Part shown: one piece after another, positions 20,720 through 31,830 of the stretch | How the letters are laid out: each line of letters starts with the position of its first letter | Numbering within the stretch: position 1 is the first letter of the stretch | Source of the DNA: Sapria himalayana | Lineage: Eukaryota; Streptophyta; Magnoliopsida; Malpighiales; Rafflesiaceae | Direction: 5' to 3' | DNA: 64,000 nucleotides | Assembly: GCA_029783825.1 (NCBI GenBank) | Contig: JAREIK010018581.1 | Location: 360,001-424,000 of the forward strand | Translations under genes and position numbers: made by a program | The notes under the pieces: generated by a model | What the model was told of the DNA's origin: nothing | Database searches by the model: none | Seen by the model: only the letters and a program-made list of their open reading frames with translations

Positions 20720-21440
20720 GATTTTTCATGTTCGAATAGTAGTGTGTGGGCCATTATTATTGGTTTCTTCCACTTGATATACAAGGTCAAATTTTATTAT
20801 TTTTTACTATTGCAAAACAAAAATTTTTCACACACTTGTTCATTTATTATTTTATGATCCAGACGTATAGAAAATTACATTCATCTTTGCATCAATAGCA
20901 GTCAATTTATCTAACTCTAATAATCCATCTTGCTTCTTTTCAAATACTCAAATATCTAGAGTTAGGTATTTATACTTTGTTAGCTCTTTAAATAGAAAAT
21001 ATGCAATACATGTTTGGATGATAGTGCTTGGGGAATAGGCTTTCATGATTTTTCACATTTGGATGGTAGTATGTGGGGCATTATTATTGGCTTCCTCCCC
21101 TCAATTTATCTAATTATACTAATCCATCTTACACCCATATGATAGACTTTCATGATTTTTCGTGTTTGGATGGTAGTGTGTGGGGCATTATTGTTGGGTT
21201 CTTCCACTTGATACACATGTTCAAAAAGTATCATTTTTTACTATTACAAAACAAAAACTTCTCTCACACTTGTTCATTTATCATTTCTTGATCCAAACTT
21301 ATATAATAATACATCCATCTTTGCATCCATAGTAGTCAATTTATCTAACTCTAACAATCCATCTTGCTTCATTCCAAATACTCAAATGTTTGGTTTTTGG
21401 TAGTTATTTGTTGCTAGCTCTTCAAATAGAAAACATGCTT
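20700..21440 (-). repeat. Partial triplication inside the gypsy gag relic
   Basis: The phrase GGCTTTCATGATTTTTCA, or a close variant, followed by GGATGGTAGTGTGTGGGGCATTA-like sequence occurs at about 20712, 21040 and 21146. Two of the three copies then share a further ~200 bp (ACAAAACAAAAA..TTGTTCATTTATTATTT..CTTTGCATC). Such local duplication within gag would break the reading frame. Confidence 0.7.
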
Positions 21441-22259
21441 CCTTGGATGACTTGTTTATAATTGAGCCGCCCGAAGCCGCATCTATTATGTACATAGTCC
21501 TATAGTTCAACCCATGATATAAAATTTGTGCTTGCAACTACAACTCAAATCTATGCTACAAATATCTCCTCTAAAGCTTTTTAAATTGATCCCAAATCTC
21601 ATATAATATAACTTTTCCTACTCATCTTAGCTAAATTAACTTATCTATCAAAAAAAAAGGAAAGAGTTATAACCTTGTAGCATCCAATCTAACTTCATGC
21701 AGTTTCACCATGTCACATATCTCTAACAAAATTTAGACATGGCTATTTGGATCTTCTAAAATTATTTCATTGTACTGATATTATTATACAATAATTATCA
21801 AACTCAGCTTCATATCAAAGTGATTCTCTTGTATAGGTTACATTTGAATCCCATAAGAGCTATTCATTATAGTCAGTCACCAATAATCTCCCAAGGTTAC
21901 ATTTGTATTGGGATTTTGGATAACTTTTCCACCAATATTATTATACAATAGTTATAAAATTCCATCTCCTTTTATATGTTCTCACTTAGCTCTATCTCAT
22001 AAATTCTCACATCATTTCTCTCAATATATAGGTACAAAGAATTTAACTCACTTCCAGAAGCTCTGCTCATGTAAGTGGTAGTGACTACAAAATAGATAAC
22101 AAAATCTACAAGATAAATATAAATGCACTATAAATACAAAGTAATAATCTCATCGACATAATTAGAAATTGAAATATCCTTTTACAAAGACAGTTATATC
22201 ACCTCAAGTTGACTAATTAAATAATAATAAAGTAATTTTCGATAATAGTGCCAAAAACT

Positions 22260-25200
22260 TGTGAATTTGTGAGGGTGTCAAAACTATCACTAATTAACAT
22301 GATCTCAAAATCTTGTTTGGCAAAGATCTTTTATCTAGTATAGGTTTGCAAGTATATGACTTACATAAGTAATAAAGTAGATATAAGTCCAAATATCAAT
22401 CTCATAAAACTTAATAAAGGTAGTTCGATCAACCAATAGTGAACATACGAATCTCACATAATATATTAACTACTCTTAATGATTACTTTGGATATGCAAT
22501 TCTATCCTCCAACCTCTAATTATCATAATGATGTGAGGTAATATATTCCTATGAATCTCACATATGAAAATCATACAAGAGAGAACTACTTATAGGGCCA
22601 TCACTACCATACTTGTCTCCCCCACATATATCTCATGACATACTTATCATCATCTGCCTAAGCCAACACATGACTCACACACTATAGTTAAACTCTTTGG
22701 TTAGATATTCTACTTAATTCCCATATTATTTTAAGATTAATTTTTCTATATAGTATATAATGGATTTGTATTACATATGTTCAAGTTTGGCTTTGTAAGT
22801 ATTATACTCGTAATAATTAAACTTACCTCATTTTTGGGTCTTCATTCAATAGCTTATCTCACTCATTAAGATTAGAAGGATTATCACATCTTTCTTATCA
22901 TACCACAACCATATGAGTATGTCTCATGACTTACATGTCATCGTCCGCCACAACTGACATACATAAATTTTAATATTCATGAAAACTCTAAGTTTTGGTT
23001 CTATATTGTATTTAGATCCATCAACATCCAAACAATAGATAAATAAAAATATAAAATCATATAATCATTAATTCATCACAACACAATTATATTCACCAAC
23101 CCTAGATCTCAATAGTTGGATATTGTAGAGGAAATCATGTGAGATGTATTGAAATATATCTCATGAATTTGAGGGTTCCCAATAAACATCAAAGTGAAAA
23201 TATAAGTATAAAATCTTAATTCCAATTAAGGATTGCTTGTGTTTACCTTGAATTTATTCTAAATGAGAGTTAGAATAATGTTGCCTAGGGTTATTAGCGT
23301 GTGTGGTTCCTATTTTCTCCCATTTTCTCCTCTCTTTTGCATATTATTTTAAGTTATATTTTTATGCTTATGAGATTTAAGTGATATTTTAAGTTGGAAG
23401 TCATGAGATATGAGGTTACAACTTTATTATTTTTTCGTATATTCTTATTGCGACTTTGTTAGGCTGCCCATTTTTATTGGTTAGAAAATATTTTACAAAC
23501 TCATGGGAAAAAGTATCTTGTCAATAAAGATTATAAGTCATATAAGTAAGTATTATATAAATAGTAATGATGACTTTTAACTATCAATCCCATATGGATT
23601 GTATCAGTAGTTTGGTCAACCAATAATAAGATAACACAATTCTAGTAGGAAAGATATTTATGGATGTAAGTAAGATTTTTAGATCCTAGGTTTTGACCAC
23701 TTTATTAATATAATACATATTTATATAATTCAATTTATGTTGAGTGAGATGGAGGTTAGATTATTGTTGAGAGACCTTTTCTCTTGTGGCATACAATATG
23801 GTTCTTCATTAAACCAGTCTCAATGATGGTCCACTCATAGTTATCCCCTCGATACTTTACTATCAAGACAACAAATAATTTCTGAATGAGGCTTATTTAT
23901 AAGTTCATTCCTTTTAGGAAATTCGTCAACTATCCTTGATAATTTTTTTGTATGTATATTATTATTCTTTGACCTCAAGTATCATAAAGACCAAGAACTT
24001 ATATGATTTATAAGCATTTGTATTTTTAACTTCATAAGTATTATATTCGCATAATTAACATATGATTTTCAAGTCAAAGAGCTTTCACCAACTTATGTAT
24101 CATCCTACACTCATGGATGTTATGTGGATTACTTGACTTTGACTTTATAGCAATGATGCAGCTCTCATGCTAAAGCTAAAACCTTTTGAAAAATATTTTA
24201 TTAAACATCCTTATCGGTTTAGAACTAGTTCTTTTAATACATGTACAATAGAGTAGCTTATAAAATCATATATCCTTTTAGCTTTATAAGCATTGTACTC
24301 ACAAAGAATAATATATCTCAATTTTAGGTTATATATATGTGTTTATCTCACACATCTTGGTCAAAAGGGCTATCACTTCCTTCCTATCGCATTTACTAGG
24401 AAGCCTTATAATTTACCTATTACCATCCACAATGACAACTCACACAACTGCATTGATAGTTAAATTCTTAATTTAGTTCTATTTAATTAACATATCTATT
24501 AATTTTTATTCCATAAATCAAACATAATAATTAATTACAAAATTATTTATACATAAAGATTAATAATACAAAATCTTTTACCTCAATTTAGCATGACATT
24601 AGGGAGGGGAGATATTTATGAGGTATAAGAGAAAAAGTCTCAAGAAACTTAGATTTCTAATGATAGTCTTCATGAGAATTTAGAACATAAATCCTAATCT
24701 CATACTATTTTAGTTTATGTTCCCAAATATTCTTCGGAGAGGGGGAGCTAGAGAGTTTTTTCCTCATACTTTATGATTTAGCTTATCTCTTGAATCATTT
24801 TCTTGCTCATGGATCCTCTAAGGGAGTGAAAATATCGACCCGTAGGGTTGTTTGTTATTCTTTTCTTTTTCTTGCTGCATAATGAAGAAGATTTTTTGCT
24901 GATTTTTTCTTTCCTCTTCTATACTTTGATATTTCTAAGATTCTCTATGTACAAAGTCACAACTTTAGGAAGATATCATAACTCTGGCCTTCATTTCCTA
25001 AATTCAAGGTCGTAAGTCAGGAAAGTGGCCACGGCTTTAGAATGCATCATATTCTTTCTATAATCAAAAAGTCATGACATTAGAAATATTCAATACTCAT
25101 GCCTTGTCTCTATAATACAAAAGTCATAATGCTAAAAATGACTACTACTTTGACATTACTCTCTCTTCTACATAGTATGGTTTTGGTACTAAGAATGTTT

Positions 25201-25400
25201 ATGACACTGGGAATGATCTCATTAGTGCATAATGTGGCAATGACATTAAGAATGATCATAGTACTATGAATGATCTCTCTTATGTATTAAATAGTTGTGA
25301 CACTTGGAATGTCTATGGCTTGGTCTTAATCTTTCTTATGCATGAAATGGCCATGGCATTTAGGAATGGCCATGTCACTTTGTCTTAACCTTTCTCATAT
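22260..25400. repeat. LTR-like blocks flanking the gypsy relic
   Basis: No coding. It holds two direct copies of the 14880-15660 block (22790-23290 and 23990-24720), the inverted arm 23380-23900, and GTCATGAC-rich sequence at 24950-25390. The gypsy leader on the minus strand at about 22240 implies that its 5' LTR starts here and runs rightward. Boundaries cannot be fixed without alignment. Confidence 0.45.
23380..23900 (-). repeat. Right arm of a ~0.5-kb inverted repeat
   Basis: Inverted counterpart of 18440-18980. The best matching stretch is CCAATAATAAGATAACACAA at about 23619-23638, against the reverse complement of the 18690-18730 region. Confidence 0.6.
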
Positions 25401-25935
25401 ATAACATGATTATATAGAGGTGCCAAATAGGTCGTGCTATGCTGGCACGACTTATTTTTTGGTGGCCTAATCAGGCCACCATGCCATGTCGAGCATTTCC
25501 CAGCAAGGTAGTCATGCTGTGCTAGGAAAGGCATGACATGATTAATGCTAGCCCTGCATGGCCAAGGTTTAGGCAGAATCAAGCTGGGACATGTCGAGCC
25601 ATGCTGGGTCATGCTAGGTTATGCCCGGAAGCTTCAGGCCTGGTCGACCAGTCACTAGTTTATAAGTTTAAATGTTTATTTTACAAATTTAAAATTAAGT
25701 TATCTATTATAAGTTACGACATATTTTCACATAAATCACAATAAAATAAAAATATTAACAAAAATTTTAATAATGAAAAATAATAAAAAAATCTATCATC
25801 CAATCCAACCAAAAATAAAATAATACAACATAACAATTGTCAATCATAATCAAGCTTAATCTCAATGTCAATTGGTATCAATATGTAAATGATCATCATC
25901 ACATAAGTATTTTGATGACATCACTAGCAGTGGAC

Positions 25936-26178
25936 TCAACACTCAAAGTATAATGAGTCATCATCTACGAGTAACTCGTTCACTCTTGTTCTAGCTTGAT
26001 CCTTGATGCCCAACCTCGAATCCTCATAATCTTTCATGCATGCTAGTGTCTCAATGATATCTAACCACAGTCTCGATCTCCTATCTGAGATGATATTGAA
26101 TGCAACAGAAAATGTAAACTTTGATGCTATGTTCAATACCAGAGGAATCAGTAGATCCCATGTCCTCTTAAACAACAT
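25936..26178 (-). pseudogene. hAT transposase C-terminal dimerisation region
   Basis: The minus-strand frame includes FSVAFNIISDRRSRLWLDIIE, followed by TLACMKDYED. This is the classic end of plant hAT transposases (ESAFSxxxRxxxxxRxxLxxxxVEALxCxxDW), the region used for dimerisation. Upstream parts are separated by stops. Confidence 0.8.
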
Positions 26179-26574
26179 GAGATATGTGGACTCATATAAT
26201 TTCTACCATTATAAAAATATCAAGGTTCTTGTTATCATTATGTGATAGGATTGAGTAGTAATTAGTATTTAAGTACCAAGATAGCTCACATCTATTCGAG
26301 GGTCCACACCATCATTTTCCCCTCACTAACTGAATAGAGAAGTCATTATCTCTGAGAAGAGTGTCATTGTTCATAATTAGAGCATGCTACAACTACTACC
26401 ATAACTTGTATCATAGTATATAAATAACTCAGCTAATTTTTCATGAATAAATTCTTCAAGTTGGTTTTTAAAGTTCCTACATGTGGATATGCATGTCAAA
26501 ATATTCTCTATTCCTTCCACCTTAACCCCATGATCTATGTAGGTAACCAAACAATAAAGAGATGAAATAGTTAA

Positions 26575-26772
26575 CTATGACTTTAAATATTTGGTTTCCA
26601 TATCAATAGTCAAGTCACTAAATGTAGGGTCATCTCCAATCTTCCAAAACATGTCACTAATATTACATATGCACTTGAGTGTAATGCAAGTGGTGGGAGT
26701 GTAAATAAATGAACACATGCTCATCATGTCATAAAAATCTTCAAAAAATTCATAAAAAAATTCATGTATCAC
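26575..26772 (-). pseudogene. hAT transposase middle fragment
   Basis: The minus-strand frame FEDFYDMMSMCSFIYTPTTC parallels the plus-strand copy at 41276 (LKIFYDMMNMCSSVYTLMTC). It is the region before the C-terminal dimerisation domain, here ending in a stop after METKYLKS. Confidence 0.75.
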
Positions 26773-27417
26773 AGTCTATGTCATCAATAATAAGTTCATA
26801 ACTCTTACTATTGATATAGTCAGATATCATGTATTCGTATCAAACACATGACTCCAATATCAGGTAAGTGTAATTCCAAAGGTTTCTCATATCCATTTGA
26901 AATTTTTTTCTTTTTTAGACATGCAAACAAATAGAGACTACCAAACTTCTATTATCTACTAGGTATCAGAAGATATTTTAGTGACTTTCGTATTTTTTCT
27001 AGTGTGTGGGAAACAACTTTTTTCACTAATTGTACTATTAGATTAATAATGTAACACGTGCATCTATCATGAAAAATTTCTTCTAATGATTTATTTCTAA
27101 TGGTCCTAACAAACATATTTAGGCTACTTCATTGTTAGATGTAATATAAAATATGATACTAAATATTTTATTTTAAATATGATAATCTTTAAATATTCTC
27201 ATCATGCACTCATGGCAAGGTCATCATGAGGATGGAAAATCTCTAAAAATCCTAGATCATTTTATTAAGTGTCCATTTTAAATCTACAAAGTGGGTGGTA
27301 AGGCATGCAAAAGATGCATCATCGTGACTAGTTCAAATATCAGATGCTATGAACACCACACCACAATTTTACTTAGAATAATTAATTATTATTTGTTTTA
27401 CCTTATAACATTATAGT

Positions 27418-27640
27418 ATGTCATCTCCTAGAACTCGAAGACGAGAGCTCTTGGTGCTTGACGACGAGCTCCTGAAGCTCGAAGATTCATCCATTGAGCT
27501 CGAAAATGAACTACTAGAGCTCGAAGACGAGCTCAAGGAGCTCGACGAAGAGCTCCTAGAGCTCGAAGACGAGCCCGTCGAGCTCCATCTAGCTAGAAGA
27601 CTCGCCAAACGAGCTCCTTGAGTTCGTCTTCGAGCTGCAA
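27418..27640. repeat. GAGCTC-rich ~21-bp repeat, open on both strands
   Basis: Reiterated GAGCTCGAAGAC-like words, many being SacI palindromes. The plus strand reads a Leu/Glu/Asp repeat (LELEDELKELDEELLELEDE) over 27418-27621. The minus strand reads a Ser-rich run over 27411-27608. Both frames stay open because the repeat is nearly palindromic. I recognise no gene. It may be an expanded minisatellite or a captured acidic coiled-coil exon. Confidence 0.7.
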
Positions 27641-27915
27641 GAGATGGGAGAGGGCAAGGGGCTCCATGAGATGGCTGACAGCGAAATGCAAATGCCTATG
27701 GGAGAGGGCGAATGCCGATGGGCGAGGGGGAAGGAATTAATTAGTGGGACTAAATTTTAGATAAGTGATTTAATGAATGATATTTTAGGATAAACATAAT
27801 TGAGTGCCCCAAAAAATGATTTTTTTTAAGTGGAGGGATATTTTTTCAAATTTAAAAAGACAAGTTTTAAAATCTAAAATTTTTCTGAGGAAGCACCCCT
27901 AAACATAATTCTCCC

Positions 27916-27953
<38 letters not shown>

Positions 27954-28216
27954 TTATATATAGATAAGTGTAGGGATTTAATGTAGGCATTCTCCCTACT
28001 ATTATTAGAAGATATTTAAACAAAAACATATATTAATTTATAAGCATAAATATAAATAAATAAACATAAATATATATTGAATTGGATTTGGTTAGATATT
28101 GTTTGGTTATTTAAAAAAATTAAAATAAGCCTTCTTTAAATATTTATCTGGATTTGGTTTCAATCTTTGAATAATAATTTCAATCATTATTAAGATCAAA
28201 AGCAAATAACGTTCTC
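27641..28216. other. Non-coding DNA with a TA microsatellite
   Basis: Starts with GGGAGAGGGCGA-type purine repeats (27645-27730), then is AT-rich, with a 32-bp TA tract at 27918-27949. No gene seen. Confidence 0.5.
27918..27949. repeat. TA microsatellite
   Basis: An uninterrupted TA dinucleotide run of about 32 bp. Confidence 0.95.
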
Positions 28217-28221
28217 AAAAA
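28217..28221 (-). terminator. Pol III terminator of tRNA-Met
   Basis: On the minus strand, TTTTT begins 12 bases after the tRNA 3' end, as expected for RNA polymerase III termination. Confidence 0.7.
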
Positions 28222-28232
28222 GCTTGGCAAAT

Positions 28233-28317
28233 TGGGATGAGAGAGGCTCGAACTCTCGACCTCAGGATCACTCGATAGCTATGAGACCTACGCGCTAACC
28301 AACTGCGCCACCATCCC
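28233..28317 (-). tRNA. tRNA-Met (CAT), elongator, with intron
   Basis: The minus strand folds as a full tRNA. The acceptor stem is GGGATGG paired with TCATCCC, the D stem is GCGC/GCGC, the anticodon loop is CTCATA-A with anticodon CAT, and the T arm is GAGAG-TTCGAGC-CTCTC. An 11-nt intron (GCTATCGAGTG) sits just after the base 3' of the anticodon, the canonical position; in plants the elongator tRNA-Met and tRNA-Tyr genes are the ones with introns. The internal promoter boxes (TGGCGCAGTTGG and GTTCGAGCC) are intact, and a T5 terminator follows. The gene is therefore probably functional. CCA is not encoded, as expected for a nuclear gene. Confidence 0.95.
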
Positions 28318-28379
28318 CTTGTTGCGTGGTCGCTGTGAGCCTGACAGAAATTAAATAGATAAACTTATTAAGTATAACG

Positions 28380-28690
28380 ATTAATTGAATATCGAGGAAG
28401 CTAAAGCTGGAAAAGCACATGGGCTACCGACGATTCACGACCCAACGAAAAACGCAGGTCCTTACTTTTCGCACCCTGCGGTTGTAGCCCTATCCTGCGA
28501 GATTGATCCCCGTAAACTGCGGTCTCGAATAATACCAGGAACGCTAGTCCACAGAACCGTGTTTTTTATCAGCCTATATGGGGAGCTTATCAGCAAAACA
28601 GTGCGCATGCGTATCTCAGATTAACTGTAATGCTGCAAGACAAATAATTCATGTCTGGCGTCCTCGGATTAAATGGAGATTACCACTATT
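28380..28690. other. Mixed-composition island upstream of tRNA-Met
   Basis: About 300 bp of roughly balanced GC in an AT-rich setting, with an open plus-strand frame at 28385-28624 (79 codons, no recognised motif). It may be relict single-copy DNA. Confidence 0.35.
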
Positions 28691-29220
28691 ATTTACATTA
28701 TTTTTATAATAATTATTAATTGCCCGAGAACTGTTTTAGTTTGGTACTTACATTATTTGCATTTTATTTGATTTTAAAATATAATGGCCAGAGAAATGTT
28801 TTATTTTTATAAATCTAAAGGATTTTATAGATAGCGAACCCTCCTCATTCAAAGTTGGCAAATCATTAGTGAATTTAGGGTAGAAATTTCTAGAAGGTCA
28901 CACCAAGTAATACTCTCGTGAACAAATCTAAAGGATTACCACTATTATTTTGTATATCGACCTCACTATTATTTTGAATCTCCTGAATATAAAAGAATTT
29001 TAAAAAATTTATATATTTAGTTCGAACTCATTTGATGTATCTGCCTTTGAAATAGGCTGTCACCATGGTTTGCTTAACAGATTTTCAAGAGACATCAGTA
29101 TTTCCATAAGAAAATATATTTCTTGTTTGTGATCGAGACTTATGAGGATTCGATAGATATCCGAAATCAATATAATCAAGTAACTTAGGTTTTGATACTT
29201 AGGGTTAAAAGAGTCTCATA
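28691..29220. other. AT-rich DNA, no gene seen
   Basis: Nothing recognisable as coding, RNA or TE terminus. Confidence 0.4.
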
Positions 29221-29224
29221 TTTC

Positions 29225-29815
29225 TTGTTTGTCTATCTATATATAAGGTATCCGAACTATATTTCTTGTTTGCCTATCTGGCTATATGCTTATCTACCAA
29301 TCTACCTATATATCTATCTTCTTATTTGCCAATCTGACTATCTATATATCTATCTCTATATCTGTCTATTTATCTATCTATCTATCTACATATCTAACTA
29401 TCTATATGTCTATCTATCTATCTATTTGTATGTCTCTATCTCTACCTATAAATCTTCCTATATGTATATATATTAATAAATGTATATATCAATATATACA
29501 TCTACAACTATTTATCTATCTATCTATCCGTGTATCAGTCTGTCTATCTATCTGTCTATCTGTCTATCTATTTATCTATCTTTTTTTTTCTGTATATCGG
29601 TCTAACTACCTATCTATATATCTATTTAACTTACTAACTAACTAACTATCTGTCTATATGTCTATCTGTTGATTTATTTTTCAATCTATCTATCAATCTA
29701 TCAAAATGTTTATCTAACTATCTATCTATTTGTCTATATATCTATCTGCCTATTTGTTAATATGCTAATCTTTCAATCTTTCTATATGTCTATTTGTCTA
29801 TCTGTCAATCTTTCA
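29225..29815. repeat. Long imperfect CTAT/ATCT tetranucleotide tract
   Basis: About 590 bp built from CTAT, CTGT and CTAA units. It gives long Tyr/Leu/Ile/Ser-rich open frames on the plus strand that are not genes. It abuts a copia fragment on the right. Confidence 0.95.
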
Positions 29816-30170
29816 AAGGTATTTTAACAAATATCTTATCTTGTTACAATGCTTAATAGTATGTGCTGAGCTATATCCTACAAGTAAGTTAATTGAAAAT
29901 ACTATGTTTGTTCTTGTATAATTTGCAAGATATAGTAATATTCCAATGAGTTTCTCATTTAATTGTTTAGGATGAAATAGATCTTTTACCACTTTAAGTA
30001 ATCTTACAACCATGAGAGAGCTAGGGGTTGAGCTTTGTCCATGTAAAAGTGTTTCAGGATTTTTTTTTCAATGTATATTGATTGATGCACAAAAATGTCA
30101 TTTAAAAAATACTCTATCTCCAGGCCAAGATAATATCTAATCTTACATAAATCTTGAAATTATAGTGATG
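29813..30170 (-). pseudogene. Ty1/copia RT / RNase H connection fragment
   Basis: The minus strand reads LHGQSSTPSSLMVVRLLKVV, then KLIGILLYLANYTRTNIVFS, then LLVGYSSAHTIKHCNKIRYL. These match the copia pol stretch YMDKAHPLSxPMVVRSL..LIGxLxYLANxTRPDIxFxVNLLARYSSxPTxRHWxxIKxILRYL. A second frame further right (LGLEIEYF-like) extends it. No LTR is attached and several stops are present. Confidence 0.8.
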
Positions 30171-30244
30171 TAAATATTCATCATGAAGTCAAAGTAATCA
30201 AGAATTATTGCAATGGGATGTCGTTGGGAATTCAAAAGGGTAAT

Positions 30245-30893
30245 GTGGCATTTGGTTTGAAAAAAATTTTCTATTTTTTATTTTTCATTTGTTGGAAGTC
30301 ATTTTCTGGTTTTCAAACTATTTTTTGAAAAACAGAAAATGTATTTGGTGTATATGCTGGAAAATGTTTTGCTGAAAATGAAAACAGAAAAATACGTTTG
30401 GTATGTATAATAAAAAATATATTTTTTATATGTTAAATTAAACTTTAAAAAACAATACATAACTGAATAAAATCATTCACAAAAGAGTTTAAACATGATT
30501 TTGAACAAAATCATTCACAAAAGAGTTTAAACATGATTTTGAACAAAATCATTCACAAAAGAGTTTATGCATGATTTTAAACAAAATGATTGACAAAATA
30601 GGTCATGGATAATTTTGAACAAAATAAAAATCAAAAGAGTTCATGCATGATTCTGATCAAAACCATTCCACATTTGTTCTGCTATGCCATCGGGAAATCA
30701 GATGGAGAACGAGGGCTGAAGCGTTCTCTAGCAAAGGGAGAGAATGACTTTTTTTCGTTCTCTCCTTTTCTTAAAAACAAGCACATGTTTTCTCAAAAAA
30801 AGAAAATGAAAACAAGCACCCAAACGCCTTTTCTGGGAAAATGCGGAAAATAGGAAAATCAAAACAGAAAAACATCAAACCAAACAACACCTA
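30245..30893. mobile_element. MITE-like repeat with TTTGGTTTG ends
   Basis: The left end has GGCATTTGGTTTG and the right end has CAAACCAAACAACACC, forming imperfect terminal inverted repeats. A matching target duplication was not found. Inside are AAAACAGAAAA-rich inverted segments and a 38-bp tandem repeat. The open frame at 30605-30853 is not a recognised gene. Confidence 0.5.
30464..30665. repeat. 38-bp tandem repeat, about five copies
   Basis: The unit contains AAAATCATTCACAAAAGAG followed by TTTAAACATGATTTTGAAC. The first three copies are nearly identical and the last two are diverged. Confidence 0.9.
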
Positions 30894-30899
30894 AGAGAT

Positions 30900-31830
30900 T
30901 CAATAGTGAATTCGAATCTTATACACTCGTCAATTCATGTGAAATTGAAAAAGATATCAAATACTTATGAATTTTATCCCATAAAGGTATAGAATAATAA
31001 TATAAAAGCATAATAAGAAATTAACATAGTGGTAGAATGTGAACAATGGTACAATAAGGGTCAATGATTCAAACATGGAGTGGAGAGAAGTTTGGAAAAC
31101 ATTGGAAAAACCTATTGCATCAGTATAGCAGTACTGATAACATGTTGTAAAAAAAGAGGAAGAGATGAATAGAAGAAAAATAAGGATTATTATATTTCAC
31201 TTTGATCAAGCCTATTTAAAGGCTTATAAGAAGATCAAAGGTTACAGTAAGAAAATCAAAAGTCATGGTAAGAAAGCCAAAGGGCTTTCATAAACAATGG
31301 TCATTCATTATAAAGGAATTTGTTGGAAAATACATGTCTTCTCAAAAAAAGTATTTTTGTATTTTTATTATCTCATTGTTTATATATATATATATATCTT
31401 GTAACATTGTATTATGGGAAGAAATAAAAAATTCCAAGATTTCAAGAGTTATAATGAGATTATGTACAAAATATAATGAGACTATTTACAAAATATAAAA
31501 GATATCTTGCACAATATTTTCTATGCATCTGTGAAATCCTAATGAAATATATCAGGTTCTCAAAATATCATAAATCGACGCTTGTGTTTTTCTCAATATG
31601 ATATGATGTGCTACTTAGATTTATAATGTGAAAATTGAAAGTGTTATTGATCGTGCATATTTGTTTGTTGTGCCTCATCTTTTTTAGTAGTTATTTGAGT
31701 ATTGTTTTTAAGTTCACTATAAAATTTATGGATTTGACTATTGCACTATGTTTTTGATTTTTTGATATGGGTATTATTGTGTAGTTTGGATGTGATTTTT
31801 TTTTTGTATTAGCTACAATTTTGTTAATGA
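30900..31830. other. AT-rich DNA, possible copia LTR
   Basis: No gene seen. The stretch about 31130-31560 (TGATAACATGTTGTAAA.. and AAGCCTATTTAAAGGCTTATA) resembles copia LTR promoters in style and precedes a plus-strand copia relic. This is a weak inference. Confidence 0.3.

Larger units (their letters stand above)
19740..22250 (-). mobile_element. Decayed Ty3/gypsy element, gag region
   Basis: The minus strand carries gypsy gag signatures. Near 21420-21540 a frame reads LNYRTMYIIDAASGGSIINK, matching the conserved plant gypsy gag phrase (YNGLxxxTRxxxDAAAGGxxxxK). Near 20357-20440 a frame ends KKCKSITLRSNK, matching the gag C-terminus (KEQCKAITLRSGK). At about 22225-22260 the minus strand has GGCACTATTATCGAAAA, a decayed form of the GGCGCCGTTGCCGGGGA leader found downstream of the 5' LTR. 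The pol domains are not seen to its left, so the element is incomplete. Confidence 0.65.
25415..27410 (-). mobile_element. Decayed hAT element, C-terminal half
   Basis: The left TIR TAGAGGTGCCAAATAGG starts at 25415, followed by GC-rich subterminal sequence to about 25660, and then minus-strand transposase remnants to about 27390. The order matches the copies at 3768 and 49659. The N-terminal (BED) portion and right TIR are missing; the hAT similarity stops just before a GAGCTC-rich repeat at 27418. Confidence 0.7.

Noticed and set aside
28385..28624. 79-codon frame next to the tRNA
   Set aside because: No recognisable motif, no upstream context or splice signals; kept only as a composition island.
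29192..29645. Tyr/Leu/Ser-rich open frames that look like membrane proteins
   Set aside because: They lie on the CTAT tetranucleotide tract; the repeated YLSIYL pattern is the repeat itself.
29225..29815. Considered as a CRISPR-like or satellite array
   Set aside because: No spacer-repeat structure; a simple imperfect tetranucleotide run in a eukaryotic genome.
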